The notes below the pieces were generated by a model. It was given only the letters and a program-made list of their open reading frames with translations. It did not search any database and was not told the origin of the DNA. A DNA stretch of 64,000 nt from Chryseobacterium phocaeense (lineage in GTDB: Bacteria; Bacteroidota; Bacteroidia; Flavobacteriales; Weeksellaceae), in contig NZ_LT827015.1 of NCBI RefSeq assembly GCF_900169075.1, positions 2,868,158-2,932,157 of the forward strand. Reading direction: 5' to 3'. Shown here one piece after another: positions 17,540 to 26,498 of this stretch (position 1 is the stretch's first letter; each line of letters begins with the position of its first letter). Both the position numbers and the translations under genes were made by a program.

Positions 17540-18199
17540 ATGTCCTTAAAAGCTGTTCTTTTCGATATGGACGGGGTTATTGTAGATACGGAACCACTGC
17601 ACAGAAAAGCTTATTTCACCACATTTGACGAACTGGAAATTGCTGTTTCCGAAGAGCTGTACAGCTCTTTCACCGGGGCTTCCACCAAAAGGGTATTTGA
17701 AACACTGATCTCAAAATACAGTTTAACACAAACTCATGAGACCGCTTCTGCTATCAAAAGAGCCCATTTCAAGAATTATTTTGATAACGATGAGGATTTT
17801 GATCTGATCCCCGGTGTAAAGGATCTGATCAAACATTATCATGAAAACGGAATCAAGCTCATCCTTGCTTCTTCGGCGACGATGACGACGATCAATATGG
17901 TGTTTGAGAAATTTGACCTTGAACAGTATTTTTGTGGAAAAATCAGCGGTGCAGATCTTAAAGAATCCAAACCTCATCCAGAAGTATTTCTTTTAGCGGC
18001 AGAAACTGCTGGAGAACCTGTACAAAACTGCATGGTGATTGAAGATTCCACGAATGGAATTCTTGCGGCACACAGGGCCGGAATCTTCTGTGCAGCCTAC
18101 AGAAGCCCTCATTCAAAAAATCAGGATTATACTTTAGCAGATATCGTGGTTTCAGATTTTGAAGACCTGGAACTTGATAAGCTTTCAAAATATTTTTAA
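17540..18199 (+). CDS. HAD family hydrolase (beta-phosphoglucomutase/phosphatase-like)
   Basis: 219 residues from the ATG at 17540; the longer frame from a TTG at 17498 would begin inside the promoter. HAD motif I is DMDGVIVDTE, motif II is in LASSATM, motif III a Lys in KESKPHPEVF and motif IV VIEDSTNG. The helical cap between motifs I and II fits subfamily IA phosphatases and phosphoglucomutases. The substrate is a small phosphorylated metabolite that cannot be named. It is transcribed divergently from agmatinase and ends in a hairpin terminator. Confidence 0.88.
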   Translation: MSLKAVLFDMDGVIVDTEPLHRKAYFTTFDELEIAVSEELYSSFTGASTKRVFETLISKYSLTQTHETASAIKRAHFKNYFDNDEDFDLIPGVKDLIKHYHENGIKLILASSATMTTINMVFEKFDLEQYFCGKISGADLKESKPHPEVFLLAAETAGEPVQNCMVIEDSTNGILAAHRAGIFCAAYRSPHSKNQDYTLADIVVSDFEDLELDKLSKYF

Positions 18200-18204
18200 A
18201 TGAA

Positions 18205-18229
18205 AAAGCTCTCAAATTTTGAGAGCTTT
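18205..18229. terminator. Hairpin terminator
   Basis: Stem AAAGCTCTCA / TGAGAGCTTT with a short AT loop, right after the HAD gene stop. Confidence 0.7.
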
Positions 18230-18330
18230 GCTTTATTAGAGATCTTAATTATTCTAAAACTTCATAAAAATCTTAATTCTTTAATATTTAACCATTAAGA
18301 ATCTATTAAGTGGTTAAGATTATTAAGTGA

Positions 18331-18363
18331 GATTGCTTCGTCACTTCGTTCCTCGCAATGACG
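18331..18363. repeat. Interspersed palindromic repeat (GATTGCTTCGTCACTTCG type)
   Basis: 33 bases beginning GATTGCTTCGTCACTTCG and ending CTCGCAATGACG. The same motif is familiar as a short dispersed palindromic repeat in many unrelated bacterial genomes. Only one copy is in this window, 10 bases from the 3' end of speA. Confidence 0.7.
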
Positions 18364-18372
18364 TTGTCATTA

Positions 18373-19764
18373 TTAGTAACCCAGGATTTTCAGAATATCT
18401 TCCGGTTCCTGTTTTTCACGGAAAATTTCATATTGCAGATCACCGTTTTCATCTTTCTGGATCAGGACGTGTCTCGGCTGTGGCATCAGGCAGTGATGTA
18501 CTCCACCATAGCCCCCGATTGTTTCCTGATAGGCTCCCGTATGGAAAAATCCGATGTACAGAGGCTTTGTATCACTGAAAACCGGCAGATAGATCGCATT
18601 GGTATGCTGCTCGGAATTATAATAATCATCCGAATCACAGGTTAACCCGCCCAGGAATACTCTTTCATAGGTATCTTCCCATCTGTTCAGCGGAAGCATG
18701 ATAAAGTGTCTTGAAATAGCCCATGTATCAGGAAGCGTGGTCATGAATGAGGAATCAATCATATTCCATTTTTCCCTGTCGTTCTGACGTTTCTGAGAGA
18801 TAATTTTATACAGGTTGGCGCCACTTTCCCCTACGGTAAAGCTTCCGAATTCCGTATAAATATTAGGTTCTTCCACTCCTTCCTCTTCACAGAATTTTTT
18901 GATCTGCGAAACGATTTCTTCCACCATGTACTGGTAATCGTATTCGAAATTTAAAGATGTTTTAATCGGGAAACCTCCACCGATGTTCAGAGAATCCACT
19001 TCAGGAGCGATTTTCTTCAGACGCGCATACACACGAAGACATTTGTATAATTCGTTCCAGTAATAGGCGGTATCTTTGATTCCGGTATTAATAAAGAAGT
19101 GAAGCATTTTCAGTCTTGCATTCGGATGCTCCGCAATCTTCTGGCTGTAGTAAGGAATAATATCTCTATACCCGATCCCCAGTCTTGAGGTATAAAATTC
19201 GAATTTCGGCTCTTCTTCCGAAGCAATTCTGATCCCGATATCAAAAGTGGTATCAATGCTTTCAGTAAGTTTGTCCAGCTCACGGTAATTATCCAGAATC
19301 GGGGTAATATTTTCAAAACCGCTGTTGATCATCTCGGAAATCTTCACCAGATAATCATCTGTTTTGAATCCGTTACAGATCACTTCAATATTTTTATCTA
19401 CTTTCCCTTTTTCGTAAAGAGATTTTACAATATCCATATCGTATGCAGAAGAAGTTTCTATAGAAATATCATTCTTAAGAGCTTCTTCAAGCACAAAATT
19501 AAAATGACTGGATTTTGTACAGTAGCAATAGGTATAATTCTTTTTATATTCGGTCTTCTCAAAAGCTTCCCTGAACCAGCTTTTCGCCTTCTGGATATTT
19601 TGAGAAATTCTCGGCAGGTAGCTAATTTTTAGCGGGGTGCCAAATTTTTCAACGACTTCCATTAAAGGAACATCGTGAAATAACAAATTGTTCTCAGAAA
19701 CATTAAATTCCTCTGTAGGAAAATACAATGTCTGATCAATAAGTTCCGAGTACTTTATTTTCAT
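18373..19764 (-). CDS. speA: Arginine decarboxylase (PLP fold-type III)
   Basis: 463 residues, typical of the shorter Bacteroidota biosynthetic arginine decarboxylase. The PLP-binding Lys is likely in YCYCTKSSHF; the barrel Gly-rich stretch LNIGGGFPIKTS and the late FLGGLTCDSDDYY region, with the catalytic Cys and PLP-interacting residues, are present. It makes agmatine from arginine for the nearby agmatinase. Diaminopimelate or carboxynorspermidine decarboxylases share the fold, but length and context favour arginine. Cytoplasmic. Confidence 0.85.
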   Translation of the reverse strand: MKIKYSELIDQTLYFPTEEFNVSENNLLFHDVPLMEVVEKFGTPLKISYLPRISQNIQKAKSWFREAFEKTEYKKNYTYCYCTKSSHFNFVLEEALKNDISIETSSAYDMDIVKSLYEKGKVDKNIEVICNGFKTDDYLVKISEMINSGFENITPILDNYRELDKLTESIDTTFDIGIRIASEEEPKFEFYTSRLGIGYRDIIPYYSQKIAEHPNARLKMLHFFINTGIKDTAYYWNELYKCLRVYARLKKIAPEVDSLNIGGGFPIKTSLNFEYDYQYMVEEIVSQIKKFCEEEGVEEPNIYTEFGSFTVGESGANLYKIISQKRQNDREKWNMIDSSFMTTLPDTWAISRHFIMLPLNRWEDTYERVFLGGLTCDSDDYYNSEQHTNAIYLPVFSDTKPLYIGFFHTGAYQETIGGYGGVHHCLMPQPRHVLIQKDENGDLQYEIFREKQEPEDILKILGY

Positions 19765-19874
19765 TTCTTGACAAGTGAATTACGAAATGCAAAATTGCTA
19801 AAAAAGTTTGATTTTTGAACGTTAAATTTATTATAAATTTCAAAAGAGGAGCCATCGAAAACCTCAGCAGATTA

Positions 19875-20750
19875 TCAATTTGTAAACTTCCTGATATATT
19901 CTTCTCTCTTATCTTCTGAAATTCCCAAAACCTTTTGAATATAAGCATCCAATGAGCCGTATTTCTTATTGATTTCATCAAAAGCAGCATCCAGATACGC
20001 GGTTTCTACCCAACTGAGTTTTTCAAGGACTTTTACATCCATTTTCGGATAGAGAAAATGTAAATTATTCGCGAGCCTGAGTCTTTTATCCACCAGTTTT
20101 TTTCTGTAATTATTGGATAAAAGATAGTCGTTGTAAATGGTTTCTTTATCAAATTTTAAAATACTTAAGATCAAAGCCGTAGTGATTCCTGTCCTGTCTT
20201 TTCCTGCGGTACAATGGTACAGAACCGGCTGATCCGATTCCAGGATTTCAGTAATGATTTTTCTGATGACTTCGGGATTTTCCGTTACATATTCACGGTA
20301 GAAATCTGTCATTCTTTTGTCTGCATCGGAACCGTTTACTTTTCCTTTCAGAACCAGTTTTCGTGACTGGGTGAGCTGATCTCCTTCATCTTCAAAAGCT
20401 GAATATTTTTTATACATCATATCACCCGGAAGCTGATCCGGTTTATCAGCAATTTCTTTATAATTCCTGAGATCAATAACCTCTTTTATTCCTAAATTTT
20501 CCAGTTCCCTGAATGATTTTTTCTTCAGTTTATGAAGATGGCCGCTTCTATAGAATTTACCTTCTTTTAAAATCCTTCCTTCGGAATTTTTAATATTCCC
20601 TACCGTCCGGAAATTGTAAACTTTTTTAATCTGAATAGGCTTTCCGCTTTCTTTTTTTCCGTATTCAGGAGTGGAAAAATCTTGTGTTTTGCATGAGAAC
20701 ACGCAGAATAATGAGAGGATCAGAAATGATATTTTGATGAGATTTTTCAT
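19875..20750 (-). CDS. Tyrosine-protein phosphatase-like lipoprotein
   Basis: 291 residues. The signal peptide ends in a lipobox (CVFSC, Cys20), suggesting an envelope-anchored protein. The phosphatase P-loop HCTAGKDRTG is intact (Cys180, Arg186), typical of the Y_phosphatase3 family (Ser/Tyr phosphatases and phosphoinositide phosphatases). The general-acid Asp is probably within the segment around residues 118-124. The substrate outside the cytoplasm is unknown. It stands alone, followed upstream by dispersed repeats. Confidence 0.85.
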   Translation of the reverse strand: MKNLIKISFLILSLFCVFSCKTQDFSTPEYGKKESGKPIQIKKVYNFRTVGNIKNSEGRILKEGKFYRSGHLHKLKKKSFRELENLGIKEVIDLRNYKEIADKPDQLPGDMMYKKYSAFEDEGDQLTQSRKLVLKGKVNGSDADKRMTDFYREYVTENPEVIRKIITEILESDQPVLYHCTAGKDRTGITTALILSILKFDKETIYNDYLLSNNYRKKLVDKRLRLANNLHFLYPKMDVKVLEKLSWVETAYLDAAFDEINKKYGSLDAYIQKVLGISEDKREEYIRKFTN

Positions 20751-20757
20751 TTATTAA

Positions 20758-20790
20758 CCACGGATTGCACGGATTTTCACAGATGTTCGT
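20758..20790. repeat. CACGGATT-type dispersed repeat, half element
   Basis: Reads CACGGATTGCACGGATTTTC and then ACAGATG. It resembles one arm of the elements at 12373, 30135 and 47397, without a clear second arm. Confidence 0.5.
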
Positions 20791-20803
20791 GTAATTTTTT
20801 ATA

Positions 20804-20868
20804 TTTTGGCTAAAGCCAATCAGGATTTATATTTTTTTGAATGGGCTAAAGCCCATCCCTATTGATTG
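20804..20868. repeat. GGCTAAAGCC double-palindrome repeat, copy 1
   Basis: TTTTGGCTAAAGCC, about 20 AT-rich bases, then GGGCTAAAGCCC and a tail ending CTATTGA. A second copy with the same order of parts lies at 33401-33470. Confidence 0.7.
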
Positions 20869-20881
20869 TATTGATGTTTAC

Positions 20882-21511
20882 TTATAAATATTTTTTTCCG
20901 ATAAAAATCAACAGATCTCCTTTTTCATATTCAATGGAAACCTCATCTTCAACGGCGAAATTCCGGGTTCCTATTCTTGAAGTGATGCTTAAGCTTCCGT
21001 TGGTTAAAGGCCAGTTGAGACCTTTTGTTGTTATATTTTCAACCGCAGGAAAAGGATACAGGGAAATCATTTTATTTTTAACCTTTTTCAGCTCAAATTT
21101 CTTTGGTATAAAATAATATTCTGAAAACTCATCGTAAAATTTTATATCCAAATAACCTTTAAAAGCATAAGCAACGGTAAGATTTCCTAAAAAATGATCC
21201 TGCTCACCACCACTTCCGCCAAAAACATCCACTGTATCAAATCCTTTTTCTGCAATAAGGTCCAGTGCTTTATGAAAATCTGTTTTGTCCTGATCAGGCG
21301 TATGAATAAACTTTTCATGATAGATATTTTCATCTGATCCTGAATGGGAATCAAAATCACCGGAAATAAAATCCAGCTTATCCAGCGGAAAACCTAATCT
21401 TTTCAGGTAATGAAAAGCCCCGTCCGTACAGGCAATGAGCTTATAGTCAGATGCATTAGGAAGTATTTCCGGAGCCTCTCCATTGATAAAAAGCAATACT
21501 TTACCTTTCAT
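20882..21511 (-). CDS. thiN: Thiamine diphosphokinase
   Basis: 209 residues. Motifs of the TPK family are visible: CTDGAF near the N-terminus, FISGDFDSHSG and FGGSGGEQDHFLGNL, followed by a beta-sandwich C-terminal domain that binds thiamine. The enzyme makes thiamine diphosphate from thiamine and ATP. Its start overlaps the 3' end of the adenosyltransferase gene by 11 bases, so the two cofactor genes are translationally coupled. Confidence 0.88.
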   Translation of the reverse strand: MKGKVLLFINGEAPEILPNASDYKLIACTDGAFHYLKRLGFPLDKLDFISGDFDSHSGSDENIYHEKFIHTPDQDKTDFHKALDLIAEKGFDTVDVFGGSGGEQDHFLGNLTVAYAFKGYLDIKFYDEFSEYYFIPKKFELKKVKNKMISLYPFPAVENITTKGLNWPLTNGSLSITSRIGTRNFAVEDEVSIEYEKGDLLIFIGKKYL

Positions 21512-22070
21512 TCGGGTTCCAGTATTCTTCCGGTTCGTTATTTAGTTTTGAAATATATCTGGCCAGGACGAAAAGATAATCCGAAAGCCTGTTCAGGTAT
21601 TTGATCAGTTCCGGGCGCACTTCTTCCGCTTCATTTAAGAAGACAAGGGAGCGTTCTGCCCTTCTGCAGATGGTTCTTGCCGCATGTAAAAAAGTAGCCG
21701 GTTTTCCACCTCCGGGAAGAATAAAATACTGAAGGGGCTCCAGTTTTTCTTCAAAAGCATCCATCCACTGTTCCAGTTCTTCGATTTCGGTTTCGGAAAT
21801 AATCAACGGCAGACGTGATTTTCCGTTGGCCAGCATTAATTTATCAGCTGGTGTAGCTGCTTCCGAGCCTACTGTAAACAGATCAAACTGAATTTTCTTC
21901 AGCTGCTTCAAGACTTCTTCGTCTTCAATATGGCTTTTTGAAATCCCGATGAATGAGTTGAGCTCATCTATATTTCCATAGCTGTCTACTCTGGCACTGG
22001 CTTTGGAAACCCTTGTACCGCCATATAAAGCGGTCTGTCCTTTATCTCCTGTTTTCGTGTAAATTTTCAT
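21501..22070 (-). CDS. Cob(I)yrinic acid a,c-diamide adenosyltransferase (PduO type)
   Basis: 189 residues. PduO-type signatures are YTKTGDKGQTALYGG (ATP loop), RVDSYGNIDELNS, and the C-terminal RTICRRAER and NRLSDYLFVLAR. The enzyme transfers the adenosyl group of ATP to cob(I)alamin, giving coenzyme B12. No other corrin genes are in the window, so it fits B12 salvage. It overlaps the thiamine kinase gene by 11 bases. Confidence 0.92.
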   Translation of the reverse strand: MKIYTKTGDKGQTALYGGTRVSKASARVDSYGNIDELNSFIGISKSHIEDEEVLKQLKKIQFDLFTVGSEAATPADKLMLANGKSRLPLIISETEIEELEQWMDAFEEKLEPLQYFILPGGGKPATFLHAARTICRRAERSLVFLNEAEEVRPELIKYLNRLSDYLFVLARYISKLNNEPEEYWNPNER

Positions 22071-22141
22071 ACTACTAAATTACTTTATTTTGAACAATGT
22101 AAAAAGTAAAATGTAGGAATAGCTTCCTATTCGGTCTGAAA

Positions 22142-22174
22142 AAATAAAACTGACATTAGAAATTAATGTCAGTT
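22142..22174 (-). terminator. Terminator of TonB receptor gene
   Basis: 11-bp stem AACTGACATTA / TAATGTCAGTT with loop GAAAT. On the minus strand it is followed by TTTATTTTTTT. Confidence 0.8.
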
Positions 22175-22262
22175 AATATTTACGTAGGCGGGTTTTATAT
22201 TTTTTGGATTACTTTCCCTTTGGTAAGTATGATACAGCAATGCTAATTTTTTTATTTACAGA

Positions 22263-24683
22263 TTAAAAAGTATAATTAACATTTAGCTGGAAAGTTGTTC
22301 CGTTAAATCCGAACTGGTTGACCTCCCAGGGATATTTGAACCTTCCTCCAAGATCTGTTACTACATCTCCTTTACTGTCTATTACATCGGGATAAATATT
22401 AAATAAATTATTGACGACTCCGGAAACTTTAAGATCTTTGGTGATTTTATATGTTAAAACGATGTCTGTAATCACCTTACCGGAAAATGTCTGGTCTTTG
22501 GCAGGATCAGTTGCATGTTGCCATGTAACAGAACCAAAATATGTATTATTAAGGTTAAAGTTAAGCTTTGAAATGTCATACGAAAGACTAAGAATAGTTT
22601 TTGTTTTTGGCCTTGCAGAGATAATTCTGGATTGTTCTTTTCTGTCAAAAAAGTTTTCTGAATAACCATTTTCAGCCAAAATAGACGGAACGGCAATATT
22701 ATCTACTATTTTAGTTTCGTTATAATTGAAAGCAGCAATAACACCCAATCTTCCTTTCCCAATAGCGGAAGTATAATAATTAGCTACGAAATCTACCCCT
22801 TCAGTAACTGTATTTACAGCATTCGTGAAAAACTTCAGCGAGGTAATTTTATTATTGTCTAATATTACTTCCACAGGGTTTGTTATATCCGGACTACCCG
22901 GAGCACCGGTCTTGTAACCAATATCTCCTGAGAAAAGTACCCGGTCTTTAATTTTTATTCTATAATAATCTGCTGTAATCGTCAGGTTCTTAAAAGGTTT
23001 TACAGCAAGCCCCCCGGTAATGTTAAATGCTTTTTCAGCATTTAATTTTTGTACCCCAAGATCTGATCTTACAATTTGAGAGTCATTGTTAAAAGTACCC
23101 TGATTAGCTACCGTATTCCCTGTAATTTTGGTTTGAACATTAGAATAATAAATCTGGTGTAATGAAGGTGCCCTAAATCCCGTAGAAACAGACCCGCGGA
23201 AAACTAATTTATCATCCAGCAATTTATATCTTGCATTTCCTTTCCAGGAAACATTATTTCCAAAATCGCTAAAGTTTTCATACCTCACAGTTCCTCCAAG
23301 TAAGAAGTTTTTCGTAACATCCCATTCAGAATTCACATAAGCTCCGATATTCTGACGATTTTTATTGATTTCATTCTGAGGCTGCAGTCCTGGAAATGAT
23401 TCTGCACCACTTCCTATATAAGATGCCTCCTCTCCTGCATTTGCCTGATAGTTCTCATTACGTACTTCAACGCCGGCTCCTAAAACAAACGTACCAAAAT
23501 TCCGGTTGATATCTATGTTTCCTATAATATTACTAAACTGATGACCACCCGCTTTAAAACGGGTTGGTGAATTTCCACCCAAAGACGTATTAATCGTGTT
23601 TCCTACAACATAATCTACCGCATTGGAGCCGAAGGTAGCACTACCATCAAAACTCCATTTTCCAAACATGCCCTTCCACCCGGAGGTTAAATTATAATCA
23701 TAAACATCTGTTTTAAATTCCGGTTGAAATCCATTGTAAGGTTGTCCATTTGGAGTTAATAAACCAAAATCTGAACTTACCCAATAGGGTGTTCTATACA
23801 AACCATAACTGGTTCCATTCCTGTAAGTGGTACCACCAAAAGCATAAAACTTACCTGTTTCACCTGTTGGCAATTCAAAATTCACAAACATATTGGCAAC
23901 TTTTGTGTCCGGCTGCCCTATAATCATTCCCAAACCAGGATTAGCCTGCGTCCAGGCATTATCCACATCAAAAAGTCCATCTTTTGTAACAGACCCCGCA
24001 CGGTTAGTTCTATTTTGGGAAGAATATCCCAATGTAAGATTCAAACTTCCATTTTTTGCAACTCTGATTCCTGTATTAAAATCTGCTCCGATATTAAAGC
24101 CGTCTCCTTTTGAAGTAATACCTGAAAAAAGATTGACTGTACTTTTTCCAACGCTGTTCTTAAGAATAATATTGATCACTCCTGCAATAGCGTCAGAACC
24201 ATACTGTGCAGAGGCACCATCTCTTAAAACCTCTACATTCTGTAAGGCAGCGGATGGAATACTCTTCAGATCCGTACCTACCTCACCTTTTCCCGGCGTA
24301 TCATTTACGTAAATTAAAGCGCTTTGATTTTTTCTTTTACCATTAACCAAAACTAATGTTCTGGAAGGCCCTAATCCCCTTAAGTCTGCCGGATCAAAAT
24401 GAGCCGTTGCATCAGAAACGGTTTGCTGTGACGAATTAAAAGAGGGTACCGAGTATGTTAAAGCTTTATCAAAAGTAATTTGTCCTGTGGATTTTAGCTG
24501 TACTGCCGAAATATTATCGATAGGAATTGCTGATGTAATGATAGTTCTGGGCTTAGTTCTACCTGTAGTAACCACGACCTCATCTATATTATTTTCTTTT
24601 ACACCTTCCTGAGCATATGCCATAGTACCCGCTCCGCTTAACACTAATACACAGATTTTTTTATTAAATGATTTTCCTTTCAT
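22263..24683 (-). CDS. TonB-dependent outer membrane receptor
   Basis: 806 residues. Signal peptide ending MAYAQ, a TonB-box-like segment (DEVVVTTGR), plug domain (to ~residue 180, with ADLRGLGPSRTLVLVNGKR and VEVLRDGASAQYGSDAIAGV) and a 22-strand-type barrel ending in a terminal aromatic (NVNYTF). These receptors take up siderophores, cobalamin, sugars or peptides using TonB energy. The ligand is not clear; B12 is conceivable because the adenosyltransferase is the next gene, but they are separated by a terminator. Monocistronic. Confidence 0.9.
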   Translation of the reverse strand: MKGKSFNKKICVLVLSGAGTMAYAQEGVKENNIDEVVVTTGRTKPRTIITSAIPIDNISAVQLKSTGQITFDKALTYSVPSFNSSQQTVSDATAHFDPADLRGLGPSRTLVLVNGKRKNQSALIYVNDTPGKGEVGTDLKSIPSAALQNVEVLRDGASAQYGSDAIAGVINIILKNSVGKSTVNLFSGITSKGDGFNIGADFNTGIRVAKNGSLNLTLGYSSQNRTNRAGSVTKDGLFDVDNAWTQANPGLGMIIGQPDTKVANMFVNFELPTGETGKFYAFGGTTYRNGTSYGLYRTPYWVSSDFGLLTPNGQPYNGFQPEFKTDVYDYNLTSGWKGMFGKWSFDGSATFGSNAVDYVVGNTINTSLGGNSPTRFKAGGHQFSNIIGNIDINRNFGTFVLGAGVEVRNENYQANAGEEASYIGSGAESFPGLQPQNEINKNRQNIGAYVNSEWDVTKNFLLGGTVRYENFSDFGNNVSWKGNARYKLLDDKLVFRGSVSTGFRAPSLHQIYYSNVQTKITGNTVANQGTFNNDSQIVRSDLGVQKLNAEKAFNITGGLAVKPFKNLTITADYYRIKIKDRVLFSGDIGYKTGAPGSPDITNPVEVILDNNKITSLKFFTNAVNTVTEGVDFVANYYTSAIGKGRLGVIAAFNYNETKIVDNIAVPSILAENGYSENFFDRKEQSRIISARPKTKTILSLSYDISKLNFNLNNTYFGSVTWQHATDPAKDQTFSGKVITDIVLTYKITKDLKVSGVVNNLFNIYPDVIDSKGDVVTDLGGRFKYPWEVNQFGFNGTTFQLNVNYTF

Positions 24684-25018
24684 ACGTTGTCAATAATTCA
24701 ATAAATCTAGCAAAAATATCAATATTAAATATCAAAAATGAAAATATGTTGAAAATACATTCATCAAACTATGCAATGAATATTATTATTATTCTATAAA
24801 AAATAAGACTTGATTTACAAAATATGAAGTGACCTATTAATAATCTGAAAAAAAATAATAATAACTTCCTATTCTGTCTGATAAAATAAATAGCAGACAA
24901 TAGGATAAAATGATTTTCATCTGGTCTAAAAAGTATTTTCAACAGATTGAGACTGCATCGCGAATGTTTGTCAATGACTATGTAAAAAAATGACCGGATA
25001 AATCCGGCCACTCACAAA
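24684..25018. other. AT-rich intergenic region
   Basis: 335 bases holding the receptor gene's upstream region and, at its right end, the terminator of the next minus-strand gene. No coding frame is supported. The segment CTTCCTATTCTGTCTGATAA near 24867 resembles CTTCCTATTCGGTCTGAAAA near 22126, a possible short repeat flanking the receptor gene. Confidence 0.4.
24984..25007 (-). terminator. Terminator of lipoprotein gene
   Basis: Short stem CCGGA / TCCGG with loop TAAA, followed on the minus strand by a T-run (TCATTTTTTTAC). Confidence 0.55.
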
Positions 25019-25603
25019 TTATTTATTTACCTCTACATATTGTATGATGGTCTGGGTTTTAGGGTTATAGATTATAGTACTGTTGTTGGGAAACCTTTTC
25101 AGTCGGTAATATTCTATATTTTTATCGTTTTTGATATCATCCAGGAAGCTGGTATCAAAAGTATTTTCGGGGAGAAATTTGGAGATAAAGCTTATTTTAT
25201 CAATAATGCTCTGGCCGTCTATTTTACGGGCTGTTTTGTCTGATTTATTTTCATCGGAAGCAGGCTGTTTTTCCAGAAAGGGAAGCAGGACAGCGATATC
25301 TGATTTATATTTAAAGATATATCCTTCAGAACCATTGGGAAATTTGAATTTCTTTCCGGTATCTTCGGTCACTATTGGTTTTCCGCCATCGGGAAATACT
25401 TCATTAAATTTTACGTCCTGGGAGTTGGCCAGAGAATTAATGGATTCACTAACCGTTTTTTTAACTGTTTCTTCAACGGCCTGCTGGGCTTTCTGCTGCA
25501 CAGTTTCTGTAGTTTTCTGAACCGTCTGGTCTATCTTCTCTTCGATCTTATTACATGATATTAATAAAAAAACAGGAATAACGGGCAAAATATACTTCTT
25601 CAT
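25019..25603 (-). CDS. Hypothetical lipoprotein with N-terminal coiled coil
   Basis: 194 residues. A lipobox signal (FLLISC) is followed by a Lys/Gln/Thr/Glu-rich helix (about residues 20-60) likely to form a coiled coil, then a compact mixed domain ending with IIYNPKTQTIIQYVEV. I do not recognise the family. It is probably an outer- or inner-membrane-anchored lipoprotein facing the periplasm. It is transcribed alone and divergently from the dinB-family gene. Confidence 0.75.
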   Translation of the reverse strand: MKKYILPVIPVFLLISCNKIEEKIDQTVQKTTETVQQKAQQAVEETVKKTVSESINSLANSQDVKFNEVFPDGGKPIVTEDTGKKFKFPNGSEGYIFKYKSDIAVLLPFLEKQPASDENKSDKTARKIDGQSIIDKISFISKFLPENTFDTSFLDDIKNDKNIEYYRLKRFPNNSTIIYNPKTQTIIQYVEVNK

Positions 25604-25712
25604 TTCTTGAGTTTAATTACTGATGTTTTATTAATGCAATTTACATTTAAACGGGAAACCTTCCCATATATTTTAATAAAGAAAAAATATTTTTTAACCT
25701 TCAAAATCCTAC

Positions 25713-25747
25713 TGACAAACTGTTGTCATAACGCCGTCATATCTTTG
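25713..25747 (+). promoter_or_regulatory. Promoter region with operator-like palindrome
   Basis: TGACAA, ACTG, TTGTCA (25713-25728) forms a 6-bp inverted repeat, directly followed by a -7 box TATCTTTG at 25740-25747. The palindrome covers the -33 zone, as a repressor or activator site would. The regulator is unknown. Confidence 0.5.
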
Positions 25748-25778
25748 TATCAACAATAACAAACAAAACAATACTATT

Positions 25779-26270
25779 ATGACAACTACAGCAACAGCCA
25801 CCAAACAATTCATGAGCACTGATCAATTATTAGAGCACTGGCAAGGACACAGAAACCTGACAAGAAGAGTGATTGAAGCTTTCCCTGAAAAAGAATTATT
25901 CGAGTTTTCAGTAGGCGGTATGAGACCTTTCGCAAAACTGGCCGTAGAACTTATCAGCATTGCAGGACCTGCATTAAAGGGAATCATCAACGAAAATATG
26001 GAAGCCTACAATGAAGAAGGTTTTAACCCAAAAACCAAAGAAGAGATCCTGAAAAAATGGGACGAAGAAACTGAAGTGATCAATCATTATTTCAATCAGA
26101 TCTCAGAGGAACGTTTCCAGGAAACCTTCAATCTATTCGGGCAGTATGAGTTTCCTGTTTACCAGAATATTCTTTATTTCGTAGACAATGAAATCCACCA
26201 CAGAGGTCAGGGATATGCATATTTGAGAACTTTAGGAATTGAGCCCCCTTTTTTTTGGGAGAGATTTTAG
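25779..26270 (+). CDS. DinB family protein
   Basis: 163 residues. It is a four-helix DinB/YfiT-like bundle with the expected metal-ligand His pattern: His in LEHWQGHR near the N-terminus and EIHHRGQGYAYLR near the C-terminus. The family includes thiol-dependent transferases and proteins of unknown role induced by stress. Despite the name it is not the DNA polymerase. It is a single gene, preceded by an operator-like palindrome. Confidence 0.85.
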   Translation: MTTTATATKQFMSTDQLLEHWQGHRNLTRRVIEAFPEKELFEFSVGGMRPFAKLAVELISIAGPALKGIINENMEAYNEEGFNPKTKEEILKKWDEETEVINHYFNQISEERFQETFNLFGQYEFPVYQNILYFVDNEIHHRGQGYAYLRTLGIEPPFFWERF

Positions 26271-26459
26271 GATCACTGATGCCTTTGTTCAGGCTTAAAA
26301 TCATGATACAAAACAGACAAAAAGATGAAACGGCAGAATCGCAAGCTCCATTCAGATTATCCATTTATTAAATACAGACACCCCGGATTTTGTTGTTTCT
26401 GATTTTTGTCTTTTACCTGAAAATAAAAGTTTCTTTTATTCAAATTATATAAATTTCCA

Positions 26460-26493
26460 AAGCTCCGGCTTCACGAATGTGAAGCCGGAGCTT
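26460..26493. terminator. Bidirectional hairpin terminator
   Basis: Perfect 15-bp stem AAGCTCCGGCTTCAC and its complement, loop GAAT, then GTTTTTTATT. It ends the minus-strand Ntn hydrolase gene, whose stop is 6 bases away, and blocks read-through from dinB. Confidence 0.9.
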
Positions 26494-26498
26494 GTTTT

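Noticed and set aside
22071..25018. B12-uptake operon (TonB receptor plus adenosyltransferase)
   Set aside because: The genes are separated by a terminator and no B12-specific plug feature was seen, so the link is not supported.
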